From JADJQU01 sp035490315 (GTDB lineage Bacteria; Planctomycetota; UBA1135; GCA-002686595): a DNA stretch of 31,651 bases. Below the pieces are notes generated by a model that made no database searches, was not told the origin of the DNA, and saw only the letters and a list, made by a program, of their open reading frames with translations. A program made the translations under genes and the position numbers. Location of the stretch: positions 1 to 31,651 of the forward strand of contig DATHET010000254.1 in NCBI GenBank assembly GCA_035490315.1. The letters run 5' to 3'. Positions 17,774 to 26,700 of the stretch are shown in pieces (the stretch's first letter is position 1; the number at the start of each line of letters is the position of its first letter).

Positions 17774-18813
17774 ACCCGGAGCTCTACGCCCCGCTCGCGG
17801 CCCTCGCCGTGCTGGTGCTCGCGAGTGCCGCGGAAGCGCTGCACTCGGTGCGCGTGCGCCGACTGGCTCCCCTCGCCTTCGGCCCGAGCCGCAAGCCGGC
17901 CGCCTGGGCTCGCGCGGCTCCCTGGCTGCGCATCGCGGCCTTCTCCGCCCTGGCCTGGGGCATCGTGACCCTGCTCTACCTGGAGCCTCGCCGCTACGCG
18001 ACCGGCATGTCGGCCGAGCATTCGAGCGGAGATTTCCAGCACGTGCTGATCGTGCTCGACGTCTCGCCCTCGATGCGCCTGGTCGACGCGGGGCCGGAGC
18101 ACAAGGAGAGCCGCATGGCCCGCGCCCGCGCCTTGATCGAGTCCTTCTTCGATCGCGTGCCTATCGAGCAATCGCGTGTCAGCGTGGTCGCGGTCTACAA
18201 CGGCGCCAAGCCCGTCGTGGTCGACACCAAGGACTTCGAGGTGGTGCGCAACATCTTCGGCGATCTGCCGATGCACTATGCCTTCAAGGCGGGCAAAACC
18301 AAGCTCTTCGACGGGCTCGAGGAAGCGGTCAAGATCGCCAAGCCCTGGAATCCTCGCAGCACGACTTTGCTCGTGCTCTCCGACGGCGACACCCTGCCGG
18401 CGACGGGCATGCCGAAGCTCCCTCCGTCGATCCGCGCCGTCCTCGTCGTCGGCGTGGGCGACTCGCGCACGGGCAAGTTCATCGACGGGCGTCAATCGCG
18501 ACAGGACATCCCGACGCTCAAGCAGATGGCCGCGCGCCTCGGCGGAACTTTCCACGACGGCAATGAAAAGCACTTGAGCTCGGGCCTGATCGCGTCGTCG
18601 GCTGGCTTGGACGAGAAGGACATCTTCGAGAAATTGACGCGCCGGGATTACGCGATGATCGCCGCGGCGCTCGGCGCGCTGATCCTTGGCCTGCTGCCGC
18701 TCTTGCTGCACTTCTTCGGCACGCGTTGGCAGCCGGGCACGCCGAAGAAGAGCTCCTTCTCGGCGGCGATTGCGCTGAAGAAGCCCCGTCGCGAGACGCA
18801 GCATGCCGGCTGA
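17767..18813 (+). CDS. VWA-domain membrane protein, BatB-like
   Basis: A 348-residue protein starting with GTG at 17767, inside the end of the previous gene (overlap of seven bases). It has two N-terminal hydrophobic segments (about 8-24 and 53-71), a VWA domain with MIDAS DVSPSM (98-103), LVLSDGDTLP and VGVGDSRTGKF, and a transmembrane helix near 300-323, followed by a basic tail (KKSSFSAAIALKKPRRE). No TPR domain follows, unlike some BatB/BatC fusions. The end overlaps the SGNH hydrolase start by 11 bases. Paired VWA membrane proteins in one operon probably form a heteromeric complex served by the MoxR ATPase; this is inferred from family context. Confidence 0.9.
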   Translation: MVDPELYAPLAALAVLVLASAAEALHSVRVRRLAPLAFGPSRKPAAWARAAPWLRIAAFSALAWGIVTLLYLEPRRYATGMSAEHSSGDFQHVLIVLDVSPSMRLVDAGPEHKESRMARARALIESFFDRVPIEQSRVSVVAVYNGAKPVVVDTKDFEVVRNIFGDLPMHYAFKAGKTKLFDGLEEAVKIAKPWNPRSTTLLVLSDGDTLPATGMPKLPPSIRAVLVVGVGDSRTGKFIDGRQSRQDIPTLKQMAARLGGTFHDGNEKHLSSGLIASSAGLDEKDIFEKLTRRDYAMIAAALGALILGLLPLLLHFFGTRWQPGTPKKSSFSAAIALKKPRRETQHAG

Positions 18814-19906
18814 CACGGCGCCGGCGTCCCAGCGCAAGCCGCGAGCGAGCCTCGGCCGCAAGCTGGCCCTTTCGCTCGGCGTCCTGGTTGCCCTGCTCGT
18901 CCTGCTCGAGCTCACGGTGCGCACGCGGCAGTACGTCAAGCACGGCACCTTCGGGACCATGCACCAGTTCGTCCACGATCCCGCATCGGGTCTGGACATT
19001 CCTCCGCCCGGTCGGGTGACCGCCAACTTCGCGATCAACAAGCTCGGGTTTCGCGGGCCGCTGGTCGAGATGCCCAAGCCCGCGGGCACGCTGCGCCTGG
19101 CTTTCCTTGGAGCTTCGACGACTTTCTGCGCCGAAGCGACGAGCGAGGAGAAGACCTGGCCCGCGCGGGTCGCCGCCGCGGCAGCGCAGCAGCGAACGGA
19201 AGGATCGGTCGATTACGTCAACGCTGGCGTCGGCGGCTATCTCATCGATCAGATCAAGCAAAGCTTCGAGCGACGCGTCGCGCAATTCGAGCCCGACGTG
19301 ATCTTCATCTACGAGGCGACCAACGATCTGACCAAGGACACGCGCGAGCTCGCGATCGCCCAGGACGTCTACAGCGGCCACTCCGACGAAGATTCCTGGT
19401 TGAGCAGGGTCTCGCTGGTCTGGTACCTGGTCGAAAAGAACATGCTGCTGCGCTCGCGCAAGATCGGTGCGGTCGACAAGCACGGCAGCGTGCACTTCGA
19501 GGCCCGCGAGTTGTCGCGCAACTACCGGGCGCGGATCGAATCGTTGAGCGACGCGGCCAAAGCGCGTTCGAAGCTGGTCGTCCTGATGACATTCTCGACC
19601 CAGGCGCGCCGCGAGCAGGATCCCGCGCGCCAGTTCGAGGCCTGCAACACGTCCTTCTATTACATGCCCTACATGACGCCGGAGCTCTTGCTCGACGGCT
19701 TCGACGAGTACAACCGCGTGATGCGCGAGGTCGCCGCCGAAAAAGGCGCCCTGCTGCTCGACGTTGCCTTCGCCGTCCCCGGCGACCGCCGCCACTTCAA
19801 CGACTCCGTGCACTTCACCGATCAGGGCTGCGCCGTCTTCGCCGACGCCGTGATCCGCGGCCTGCAAGACTCGCCGCAATGGAACGCTTGCATCGGTACC
19901 CGGTAA
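18803..19906 (+). CDS. Membrane-anchored SGNH/GDSL hydrolase
   Basis: A 367-residue protein with a basic N-terminus and a single anchor helix (about 23-42), so the enzyme domain should face the periplasm. SGNH blocks: FLGASTTFC (block I, with the Ser in GAST), VNAGVGGY (block II), YEATNDLTKD (block III Asn) and DSVHFTDQG (block V, Asp-x-x-His). The family includes esterases and carbohydrate acetyl-esterases or acetyltransferases. It overlaps the BatB-like gene by 11 bases, making it the last gene of the MoxR operon, and it converges with an AlgI/AlgJ-type acetylation pair. That suggests, without proving, a role on acetylated polysaccharide. The final residues GTR and the TAA stop lie inside the palindrome at 19892-19994. 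Confidence 0.9.
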   Translation: MPADTAPASQRKPRASLGRKLALSLGVLVALLVLLELTVRTRQYVKHGTFGTMHQFVHDPASGLDIPPPGRVTANFAINKLGFRGPLVEMPKPAGTLRLAFLGASTTFCAEATSEEKTWPARVAAAAAQQRTEGSVDYVNAGVGGYLIDQIKQSFERRVAQFEPDVIFIYEATNDLTKDTRELAIAQDVYSGHSDEDSWLSRVSLVWYLVEKNMLLRSRKIGAVDKHGSVHFEARELSRNYRARIESLSDAAKARSKLVVLMTFSTQARREQDPARQFEACNTSFYYMPYMTPELLLDGFDEYNRVMREVAAEKGALLLDVAFAVPGDRRHFNDSVHFTDQGCAVFADAVIRGLQDSPQWNACIGTR

Positions 19907-19994
19907 ACCACCGCCATTTTTAACACAACCTCGTTTCGCGCTGCGCGCGAAACGGCGTTGTGTGAAAAATGGCGGTGGTTTACCGGGTACCGAT
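19892..19994. repeat. Palindrome family 2, complete copy E
   Basis: Inverted repeat centred at 19943 with arms of about 50 bases and three mismatches. The outer arm starts ATCGGTACCCGGTAAACC; the apex is CGCTGCGC (19939-19946), the same apex as family 1 copies A and C. AT-rich runs (ATTTTTAACAC) lie within otherwise GC-rich DNA. The left end encodes the last codons and stop of the SGNH hydrolase gene. The right end abuts the stop of the convergent MBOAT gene. It may stop transcription from both sides as an RNA hairpin, though it lacks a T tract. Confidence 0.95.
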
Positions 19995-21451
19995 CAGAAG
20001 CGGAAGTAGATGAAGGGGTTGTAGGTGTTGGCGGAGAGCTCCATCGCGGAGAGCACCAATAGGCTCATCACGAGCACGACCCCGAGCAGGTCGACAGCTC
20101 GTCTCAGGCCGATTCGCTGGCCGGACTCTTCCAGGGCGCGGCGCCAGGCGATCACTTTCGGAAGCCAGGGCATGCAGCCGATCACGCCGCAAATCAGCGC
20201 GACCAGCACGGTCGAGTCGAGGAACAGGCTGACGTGGTACGCGGGCCCCGTATGGGTGTGGAAGCCGAACATCGACAGCAGATAATCCCAGGCGCTCGCC
20301 AGGTCCTTGGCGCGGAAGAGCACGTAACTGATCAGGAAGACTGGCAGGAAGTACATCCGCTGCACGATCGGGTGCAGCGAATGGATGATCTTCGCCAGGC
20401 CAAGTCGCTCCAGCACCATGACGCTGCCGTGCAGGATCCCGAAGACGACGAAGTTCCACGCAGCCCCGTGCCACAGTCCGCACAGGACGAAGACCGTGAA
20501 CAGATTGAAGTACGTCCGCGCCGTGCCCAGCCGATTGCCGCCGAGCGGGAAGTACAGGTAATCGCGCAGGAACGTCGAGAGCGAGATGTGCCAGCGCCGC
20601 CAGTACTCCGTGATCGTGGTCGAGATGTACGGGTAGTTGAAGTTCTCGAGGAAACGGAACCCGAGCATGTGGCCCAGACCGATCGCCATGTCCGAGTAGC
20701 CCGAGAAATCGAAGTAGATGTGGACCGCGTAACACACCACGCCGAACCAGGCCAGGGCGAGGGGCAGCTGCTCGCCCGGGATGCCGAAGATCTGATCCGA
20801 AGGCACTGCCAAGGTGTTCGCGATCAACAGCTTCTTCGCCAGACCGATGACGAAGCGCCGGATGCCGTAAGCGAAGCCCGAAGCGTCGACGCTGCGATCC
20901 GCGAGCTGCTCCGCGACGTCGTGGTAGCGCACGATCGGCCCGGCGATCAGCTGCGGGAAGAGTGAAATGTACGTCGCGAAATCGATCAGGCTCTTCTGAG
21001 CGCGCACGTCCTTGCGGTACACGTCGACCACGTAGGACAGGGCCTGGAACGTGAAGAAGGAGATGCCGATCGGCAATCGGATCGCGGGGATCGCAGGCAA
21101 GGCGCCGGCGTCGAAATGGCCGAGCAGCGCGTTGACGCTGTCCCACATCCAGTTCGTGTACTTGAAGAAAGCGAGCAGCCCGAGATTGAAGACCACCGAG
21201 AGGGTCAGCACGGTTCGCGGGCTGAACCTTGCCTCTGGCCGCCCTCGCTCGCGCTCCAGCCACAGGCCGAAGGCGTAGTTGGCGACGATCGAGAGGATCA
21301 TCACCAGCACCATCGCCGGCTCGCCCCAGGCGTAGAACAAAAGGCTCGCCAGCATCAACACGAAGTTGCGCACGCGCCGGCCCAGCGCGAAGTGCAGGGC
21401 CAGCACGATCGGCAGGAAGACGAACAGGAAGACGGGAGAGCTGAAGACCAT
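19994..21451 (-). CDS. MBOAT O-acyltransferase, AlgI-like
   Basis: A 485-residue polytopic membrane protein with around 10-12 hydrophobic segments. It has the family-typical start (MVFSSPVFLFVFLPIVL), the FFKYTNW and GISFFTFQALSYVVDVYR blocks, YFDFSGYSDMAIG, NFNYPY, WRRWHISLSTFLRDYLYFPLGGN (His288) and the catalytic-type CGLWHGAAWNF (His328). AlgI and its relatives transfer acetyl groups across the membrane for O-acetylation of alginate, cellulose or peptidoglycan. It follows the AlgJ/AlgX-like gene by 22 bases. No alginate synthesis genes are in view, so the acetylated polymer is unknown. The stop abuts palindrome E. Confidence 0.95.
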   Translation of the reverse strand: MVFSSPVFLFVFLPIVLALHFALGRRVRNFVLMLASLLFYAWGEPAMVLVMILSIVANYAFGLWLERERGRPEARFSPRTVLTLSVVFNLGLLAFFKYTNWMWDSVNALLGHFDAGALPAIPAIRLPIGISFFTFQALSYVVDVYRKDVRAQKSLIDFATYISLFPQLIAGPIVRYHDVAEQLADRSVDASGFAYGIRRFVIGLAKKLLIANTLAVPSDQIFGIPGEQLPLALAWFGVVCYAVHIYFDFSGYSDMAIGLGHMLGFRFLENFNYPYISTTITEYWRRWHISLSTFLRDYLYFPLGGNRLGTARTYFNLFTVFVLCGLWHGAAWNFVVFGILHGSVMVLERLGLAKIIHSLHPIVQRMYFLPVFLISYVLFRAKDLASAWDYLLSMFGFHTHTGPAYHVSLFLDSTVLVALICGVIGCMPWLPKVIAWRRALEESGQRIGLRRAVDLLGVVLVMSLLVLSAMELSANTYNPFIYFRF

Positions 21452-21473
21452 GGATCGACCGCGGGTCAGCGAC

Positions 21474-22727
21474 TCAGCGTTTCTCCAACGGCTCGATCGG
21501 GCCCAGTTCCGTCTTCGCCCGCTCCAGCAGATTGCGCGGATCGTGGGAGACGAGCACGCGCTCGTTGTAGAGCTGGATCACCACGTTCGGCGCGTCCTGC
21601 GCGACCGTCTTCGCATCGAAGCCGACGTTGCGGTAGCCGACCTCGTGCGAGAAGTTCTCGGCCAGGAACTCGTTCATCGGCTCTGAGAACGAATCGCCGA
21701 GCACCATGCAGACCGGAAGATCCGTGCGCTGGTTCACGAAGTCGTAGCGGCGGTTGCCATCGGTGGTCCGCGTGCCCGGCACCTGGTGAGCCTGCTTCTC
21801 GCGGATCGCGACGAGATCGAAGGGCTCCTGCGGCAAGAGATCGTCCATGTACAGGCGCCAGGCCCAGGAGTCGCCCTTGGTCGGCGAGGGACGCAGCTCG
21901 AAATCCGAACGCTGCCAGGCCTGCATCTCGGGAAAGCGCTTCTGCAGGTGACGGATCAGCTCGCGGTACCCGGTCAGGATGCCGCGGTCGGTCCAGTGCA
22001 CGCCGAGGCGGTAGTACACCTGGTCGTCGCCCGCTCCGTCGTTCTTGCGCTCCAGGGCGAGCATAGTCGTGAAGTCGATCACCTCGACGTCCGAATGGGC
22101 GCTCATGTACTCGAAGAACTGCTCGCGGCGCGTGGGGCCGACGCGATCGAAGCGCGACGGCATGCGCTCGGGGTAGATCTCGGCCTTGATCGGCGCCAGG
22201 GCGAAGATGTAGCCGATGCCGCGCTTGGCGAGCCAATCGCGGCGGTACTCGAGCAGCACGCGCCAGCTCTCGAGCTCCGCGGGCTCGAATCCAGCGATGC
22301 CGCGCCAGACCGGAATCGTGTTGAACCAGGTGAACTCGACCCAGTCGTCCTTGCCCAGGACCAGCGTCGAGGTGGGCGAGACGCCGAAGCCATACCATTT
22401 GAATACGTTGTGCATGCGCACGAGCTTGTCGCGCAGGCCGAAGCTGTCGCCGTACCAGCGGTTGAACTCGCCCGGGTACTCCTTCAGCGACTTCGACGAG
22501 AAGGCCAGGACCGGTCGCGGGGTCGGACGGCGGTTTTCCGCGAGCATCGCCCGCTCCGCCGAGGGCCGCAGCGCGCCGTCGACCAGGGGTGCGACGATCG
22601 CCACGAGGAACAGGGCGATCAGCAGCCGATCGATGAAACGCCCGGGCGCCCTGGCGACCGGAGTCTCGCGGGGGACGGGAATTCCGCCGCTACCCGCTGC
22701 ATCGCTGTCGGACCCCTCGCCTGCCAT
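21474..22727 (-). CDS. AlgJ/AlgX-like SGNH acetyltransferase partner of the MBOAT protein
   Basis: A 417-residue protein with an N-terminal membrane anchor (about 33-52) and a periplasmic SGNH-like domain of the AlgX/AlgJ family. Family features include ENRRPTPRP, FNRWYGDSFGLRDKL, APIKAEIYPE, HWTDRG (His244) and LGDSFSEP (Ser346), plus a late NVVIQLYNERVL. AlgJ/AlgX complete acetyl transfer from the MBOAT protein to the polymer. Where characterised members have Asp-x-His-Trp, this one reads G-V-H-W, so the usual catalytic Asp is not in its normal place. The ATG at 22727 was chosen because AGGA stands seven bases upstream on the minus strand; a longer form would begin at 22781. Confidence 0.9.
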   Translation of the reverse strand: MAGEGSDSDAAGSGGIPVPRETPVARAPGRFIDRLLIALFLVAIVAPLVDGALRPSAERAMLAENRRPTPRPVLAFSSKSLKEYPGEFNRWYGDSFGLRDKLVRMHNVFKWYGFGVSPTSTLVLGKDDWVEFTWFNTIPVWRGIAGFEPAELESWRVLLEYRRDWLAKRGIGYIFALAPIKAEIYPERMPSRFDRVGPTRREQFFEYMSAHSDVEVIDFTTMLALERKNDGAGDDQVYYRLGVHWTDRGILTGYRELIRHLQKRFPEMQAWQRSDFELRPSPTKGDSWAWRLYMDDLLPQEPFDLVAIREKQAHQVPGTRTTDGNRRYDFVNQRTDLPVCMVLGDSFSEPMNEFLAENFSHEVGYRNVGFDAKTVAQDAPNVVIQLYNERVLVSHDPRNLLERAKTELGPIEPLEKR

Positions 22728-22879
22728 GGAAGTCCTAATGTCTACTCCGCCCCGCTCGGAGGGGCCAGGATCGGCCTGCATTGCGTAGCCGCGGGGAGTT
22801 CGCGCAGCTCCCTGGCGTCAGACTCCAGGCACGGGCGCATGCCGCCGAAACTGAGGTTCCAGGCCGGATAGGTCCTGGT

Positions 22880-22885
22880 TAGACT
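22880..22885 (+). promoter_or_regulatory. Possible -10 element for the exported protein at 22946
   Basis: TAGACT lies 60 bases before the ATG in the 218-base divergent gap. TTCCAG stands 17 bases further upstream and is a poor match to a -35. The rest of the gap (22728-22879) shows no other recognisable element. Confidence 0.25.
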
Positions 22886-22945
22886 AGGCTGCGCATCGTC
22901 CGGGCTCGCCGTCGCGCTCGAATGCAAGACGGGAGGATTTGATCC

Positions 22946-23581
22946 ATGAGGAAGTTGCTCTTGTTCGTCTGGCTCCTGCTGCCCGCGGGCGCGGCTGCCT
23001 ACCACTACGGTCCCGGGCAGGATCGCGTGCGCGTCGACGCCGCCGCGAGCGCCGCGGATCGCGCGAGCCAGCTCGCCGGTGAAGCGCGCGCTCTCGCCGC
23101 CAAGGAGGGCGACTGCGCTGCGCTCGACCTGTGGACCAAGGCCGAGAGCGCCTACGCCGAGGCGATCGAGCAGTTGCCCAAGGAACGCGTCGGCGAAGCG
23201 CGGCGGCTGCGGCTCGAGCAGGCCAAGGCTCAGATGTTCCTGAGCAAGCTGCCCGATGCCCACGCCGCGCTGGTCTCGCTCGTCGAGGAGCTCGACAACG
23301 ATCCGACCGCCGATGCGCGCCTGATCGCGGACGCTCGCGGAGCCCTGGCCAATGCCCAGTACTACCGCACCTGGCTGATGCGCCTCGAAGGCGCGACTCG
23401 CGAGGAATGGGAGCCGGAGATCGAGGCTTCGCGCCAGAACTACAAGCTGATCGCCCAACAGGCGGAAGAGTCCGGCAACCTGGAGCTCGCCAAGGCGAAC
23501 CGGGAAGATCTCGAGGCTTCGATTCGTCTGGAGCGCATGGACTTGAGCGAGCTCCAAGGCCTGCCTCTTCCCTCGCAGTGA
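22946..23581 (+). CDS. Exported helical (TPR-like) protein
   Basis: A protein of 211 residues with an N-terminal signal peptide (RKLLLFVWLLLPAGAAA). The remainder is almost entirely alpha-helical, rich in Ala, Glu, Arg and Leu, with helix pairs that resemble a TPR or similar solenoid (for example LWTKAESAYAEAIEQLP and AEESGNLELAKANREDLEAS). Such proteins usually mediate protein contacts; no catalytic residues are seen. A good Shine-Dalgarno, GGGAGGA, ends eight bases before the ATG. After the TGA stop the same frame stays open for another 40 codons with a Gly/Lys-rich composition (see findings). The gene for the giant exported protein follows 185 bases later on the same strand. Confidence 0.85.
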   Translation: MRKLLLFVWLLLPAGAAAYHYGPGQDRVRVDAAASAADRASQLAGEARALAAKEGDCAALDLWTKAESAYAEAIEQLPKERVGEARRLRLEQAKAQMFLSKLPDAHAALVSLVEELDNDPTADARLIADARGALANAQYYRTWLMRLEGATREEWEPEIEASRQNYKLIAQQAEESGNLELAKANREDLEASIRLERMDLSELQGLPLPSQ

Positions 23582-23766
23582 CGCGGTTGTGGAAGTGGCC
23601 GCGGTCGCGGCCAAGGCAAGGGCAAGAGCAAGGGCAAGGGACCGCAAGCGAAGGACGCCCGTGGAGCGAGCTCCGGTCCCGCGCCTGACGGATCCGGTTC
23701 GTAGTTGACGGTCCGGTCTCTCCCGAAACATCGACGCGGAAGCGCCGCGGATGCGGCGTCATCGGC

Positions 23767-26700
23767 ATGAAGCTTCAGCAATTCGGTCTGGCCTCATTTC
23801 TCCTGTTCGGACTTTCCAACCTGGTCGCAGCCCAGGGCACGATCTCGATCGGCGCGATCGGATACAGCGACGAGGAGGTCATCGAGTTCAGCGGCGGGAT
23901 GATCATGCAGGAGCCCTCGATGCCGGGCGCTCCGGCTGGAGCGGACGCCCCGCCCGCGCCTCCGACGCCGCGCTTGATGGCGCTGCAGAAGCTCGAGTTC
24001 GATCGCCGCGCATCGACGGTCCTCAACGCCTGGGCGACGCCGCCGAAGAAACCGGAGGAAGCCAAGGCTCCGGCGAAGGACGCCGCTGCGGGGACTCCGC
24101 CGAAGGTGGAAGAAGGGAAACCGCCCGCGAAGGACGCGACAGGGGCAGCTCCCTCCGCCGGTGCCACTCCTCCCGGTGTCACTCCTCCCGCCGCCACTCC
24201 GCCCGCCGGGGCCACTCCTCCCAAGGCGGAAGAACCTGCTCCGCCCGAGAACGAGACCGCCGAGGCAGCGGCCGCGCGGATTGCCGCGAAGGCCGCCGCG
24301 GAGGCTGCCGCGCTCAAAGCCAAGGAAGCGGCGGAGAAGAAAGCCGCCGAAGCCAAGGCGATCGTCGACGAGATGGCCGCGCTGCAGCGCAACGTCACCC
24401 TCGGCGATTGGAAAGCGGTCAAGGCCTACCTGGCCACGCTGACCGAGGCCGAGGCCAAGGGCGGTTACGAGCGGATGCTGCAATCGCTGGTCAATGGTCC
24501 GCAGCAGCGACCGAACGTCCCGCAGCAGGGCCAGCAGTACATCGAGAAGAACCAGTTCACGCCGGACGACGTGATCGGCCTCGCGCAGGCGGCGCCGAAG
24601 AAGCTCGAGAAGGCGAGCATCACCCAGCTCGGACAATTGCTGCGTCAGTCGCTCGACGCGGGCCACCAATTGGAGAGCTTCCTCTCCCTGGTCACCCCGA
24701 GCCTCGATGACCCGAGCTTCGGCGTCGACCGCAGGCTGCTCGCGCAGATCCTGGTCAGCGCCAACGAGCCGCGCTCGCTGAGCGGCTTGATCCCGACCCA
24801 GAGCGAGGCCGAGGCGAAGAACGATCGCGAAGGGCTCAACCTGATCTCGCGCTACTCCCTCGCGCAGTACGCGAAGGACAGCAAGCTGCACTGGCTCGAG
24901 GAAGCCTGGAAGTCCACCCAGGCCGTGCTCGCTGTCGGCGAGGTCGAGGAGGAGGCGAAGAAGGAGGCCTTGACGCGCGCGGTCGAGATCGCGCCGAAGA
25001 TCAAGAAGGAGCTCGGTCAATCCTGGCTCGACGAGAGCTTCACCGCGCGCCCCGAGCGCGGCATGGAGATCGTCGCCGCGATCGGCTCGGCTTCGTCGCT
25101 CTCGCTGGCCGCTGACGCGATGAACGACGACAAGCGCGAGAAACTGCTCGAGCTGCAGACCACGGCCGCGAAGGCGCTGCTCGCCGCGGCTCCAGAGCTC
25201 GCGACGAAGTGGTCGAGCCAGCTCGAGCTGCTCGCGAACAACTGGCTGCGCGAAGCGACGGTCACGTACACCCTCGACGATTCGACTTCGCTCTCGCCGC
25301 GCATGCAGCGCGACAATTACGGCAATTTCTACTACTACAACTGGGGCGGCGGGAACATGCGCGGCAACGCGCCGAGCCCGATCACTACGGCCAAGATCCT
25401 CGAGATCCGGCCGAGCGACACGTGGTTGAGCCATCTCGACGCCACGCTCGCGCCGCGCTTCCAGATGATCTTCGCCCAGCTCTACCTCAAGGTCGGCGAG
25501 GAAGCGGCGGCCTTCCCCTACATCGAGAGCCTGGCGACGAATCTGCCGCGCCAGACCAAGGATCTCGTCGACGAGTTCCTGCGCGTGTGGACCACCAACC
25601 ACAATCCCAACTCGGAGCGCGGGCGCACGAACCAGTACATGTACTTCTACGGCTTCGAGGAGCGCGCCAACGGGATTCCGCTGACGCGCTCGAAGCAGGA
25701 GCGGAACCTCGAGGAGCTCTCGCAGTGGGTCGGCCGCCTTCGCAAGCTGCCGGTCGAGCTCGACGACACGCTGGTCGCCAACGCCTTCACCACCGCCCAC
25801 TCCAGTGCGGAAGTCTTCCGCCTCGAGGCGATCGAGCAGATTTTCGGGCCGGTGGCCGAGCTCAAGGCCTCGACCATCGCGCAGATCCTGCAGACGATGC
25901 GCGCCAACCTGGTCGCCGTCTGGCGCGATCCCGCGCTGCAGGAAAAGAACAAGACCAACCGCCACCAGAAGGACATCCAGGCCGAGGTGTTGCGCGGTTA
26001 CGCCCTCGGTGAGGCCACGGTCGACCGCGTGCTCGCCGACCATCCCGACAGCTGGGAGATGTGGATCGTCAAGGCCGCTCTGGCCCACGACGAGAACAAC
26101 TACCGCGGCGAGATCTCCAAGGATCCCGATTTCTCGAAGCGGCGCGAGAGCGCCTTCGCGAGCTTCCAGAAAGCCGCGCAACTCTATGCGGCCGCGCTGC
26201 CGGCGATGGAGCGCGAGAAAGAATCGACCTCGGCCTTCGACGTGTGGTTCTACGCGGCTCTCGGAGCCTGCGACCTCAAGGCGATCGACGCGGACAAGCT
26301 GCTCGCCAGCCCGCAGATCGGCCTGATCCGCGATGCGATGACAGGTCTGCCGGGCGAGAGCGCCGAGCGCCACATGTCGATGTTCGCCGGCTCGCTGTTC
26401 ACGCGCATGAGCAACGTGGGGCCCGCGATCAAGTTCCGCTATGTCCGCGAGGGTCTTGCCATCGTCGGCGACCACAAGCTGGCTCAGGAGGCGCGGCAGG
26501 TCTTCGACTACTACAAGGACCTGGTCACCGAGATCCAGCTGCGCGCGACGATCGACGGCTCGGCAAACGTCGGCCACGGCGCGCCCTTCGGCTTGAAGAT
26601 CGACATCCGCCACACGCGCGAGATCGAGCGCGAGTCGGGCGGCTTCGCGAAGTACCTGCAGAATCAGAACAGCACGAACTTCGGCTACAACTACGGCCGG

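Noticed and set aside
21965..21974. GGTACCCGGT inside the AlgJ/AlgX-like gene, matching the end of palindrome family 2
   Set aside because: The match stops after ten bases and the sequence encodes ordinary protein (TGYRE); treated as chance.
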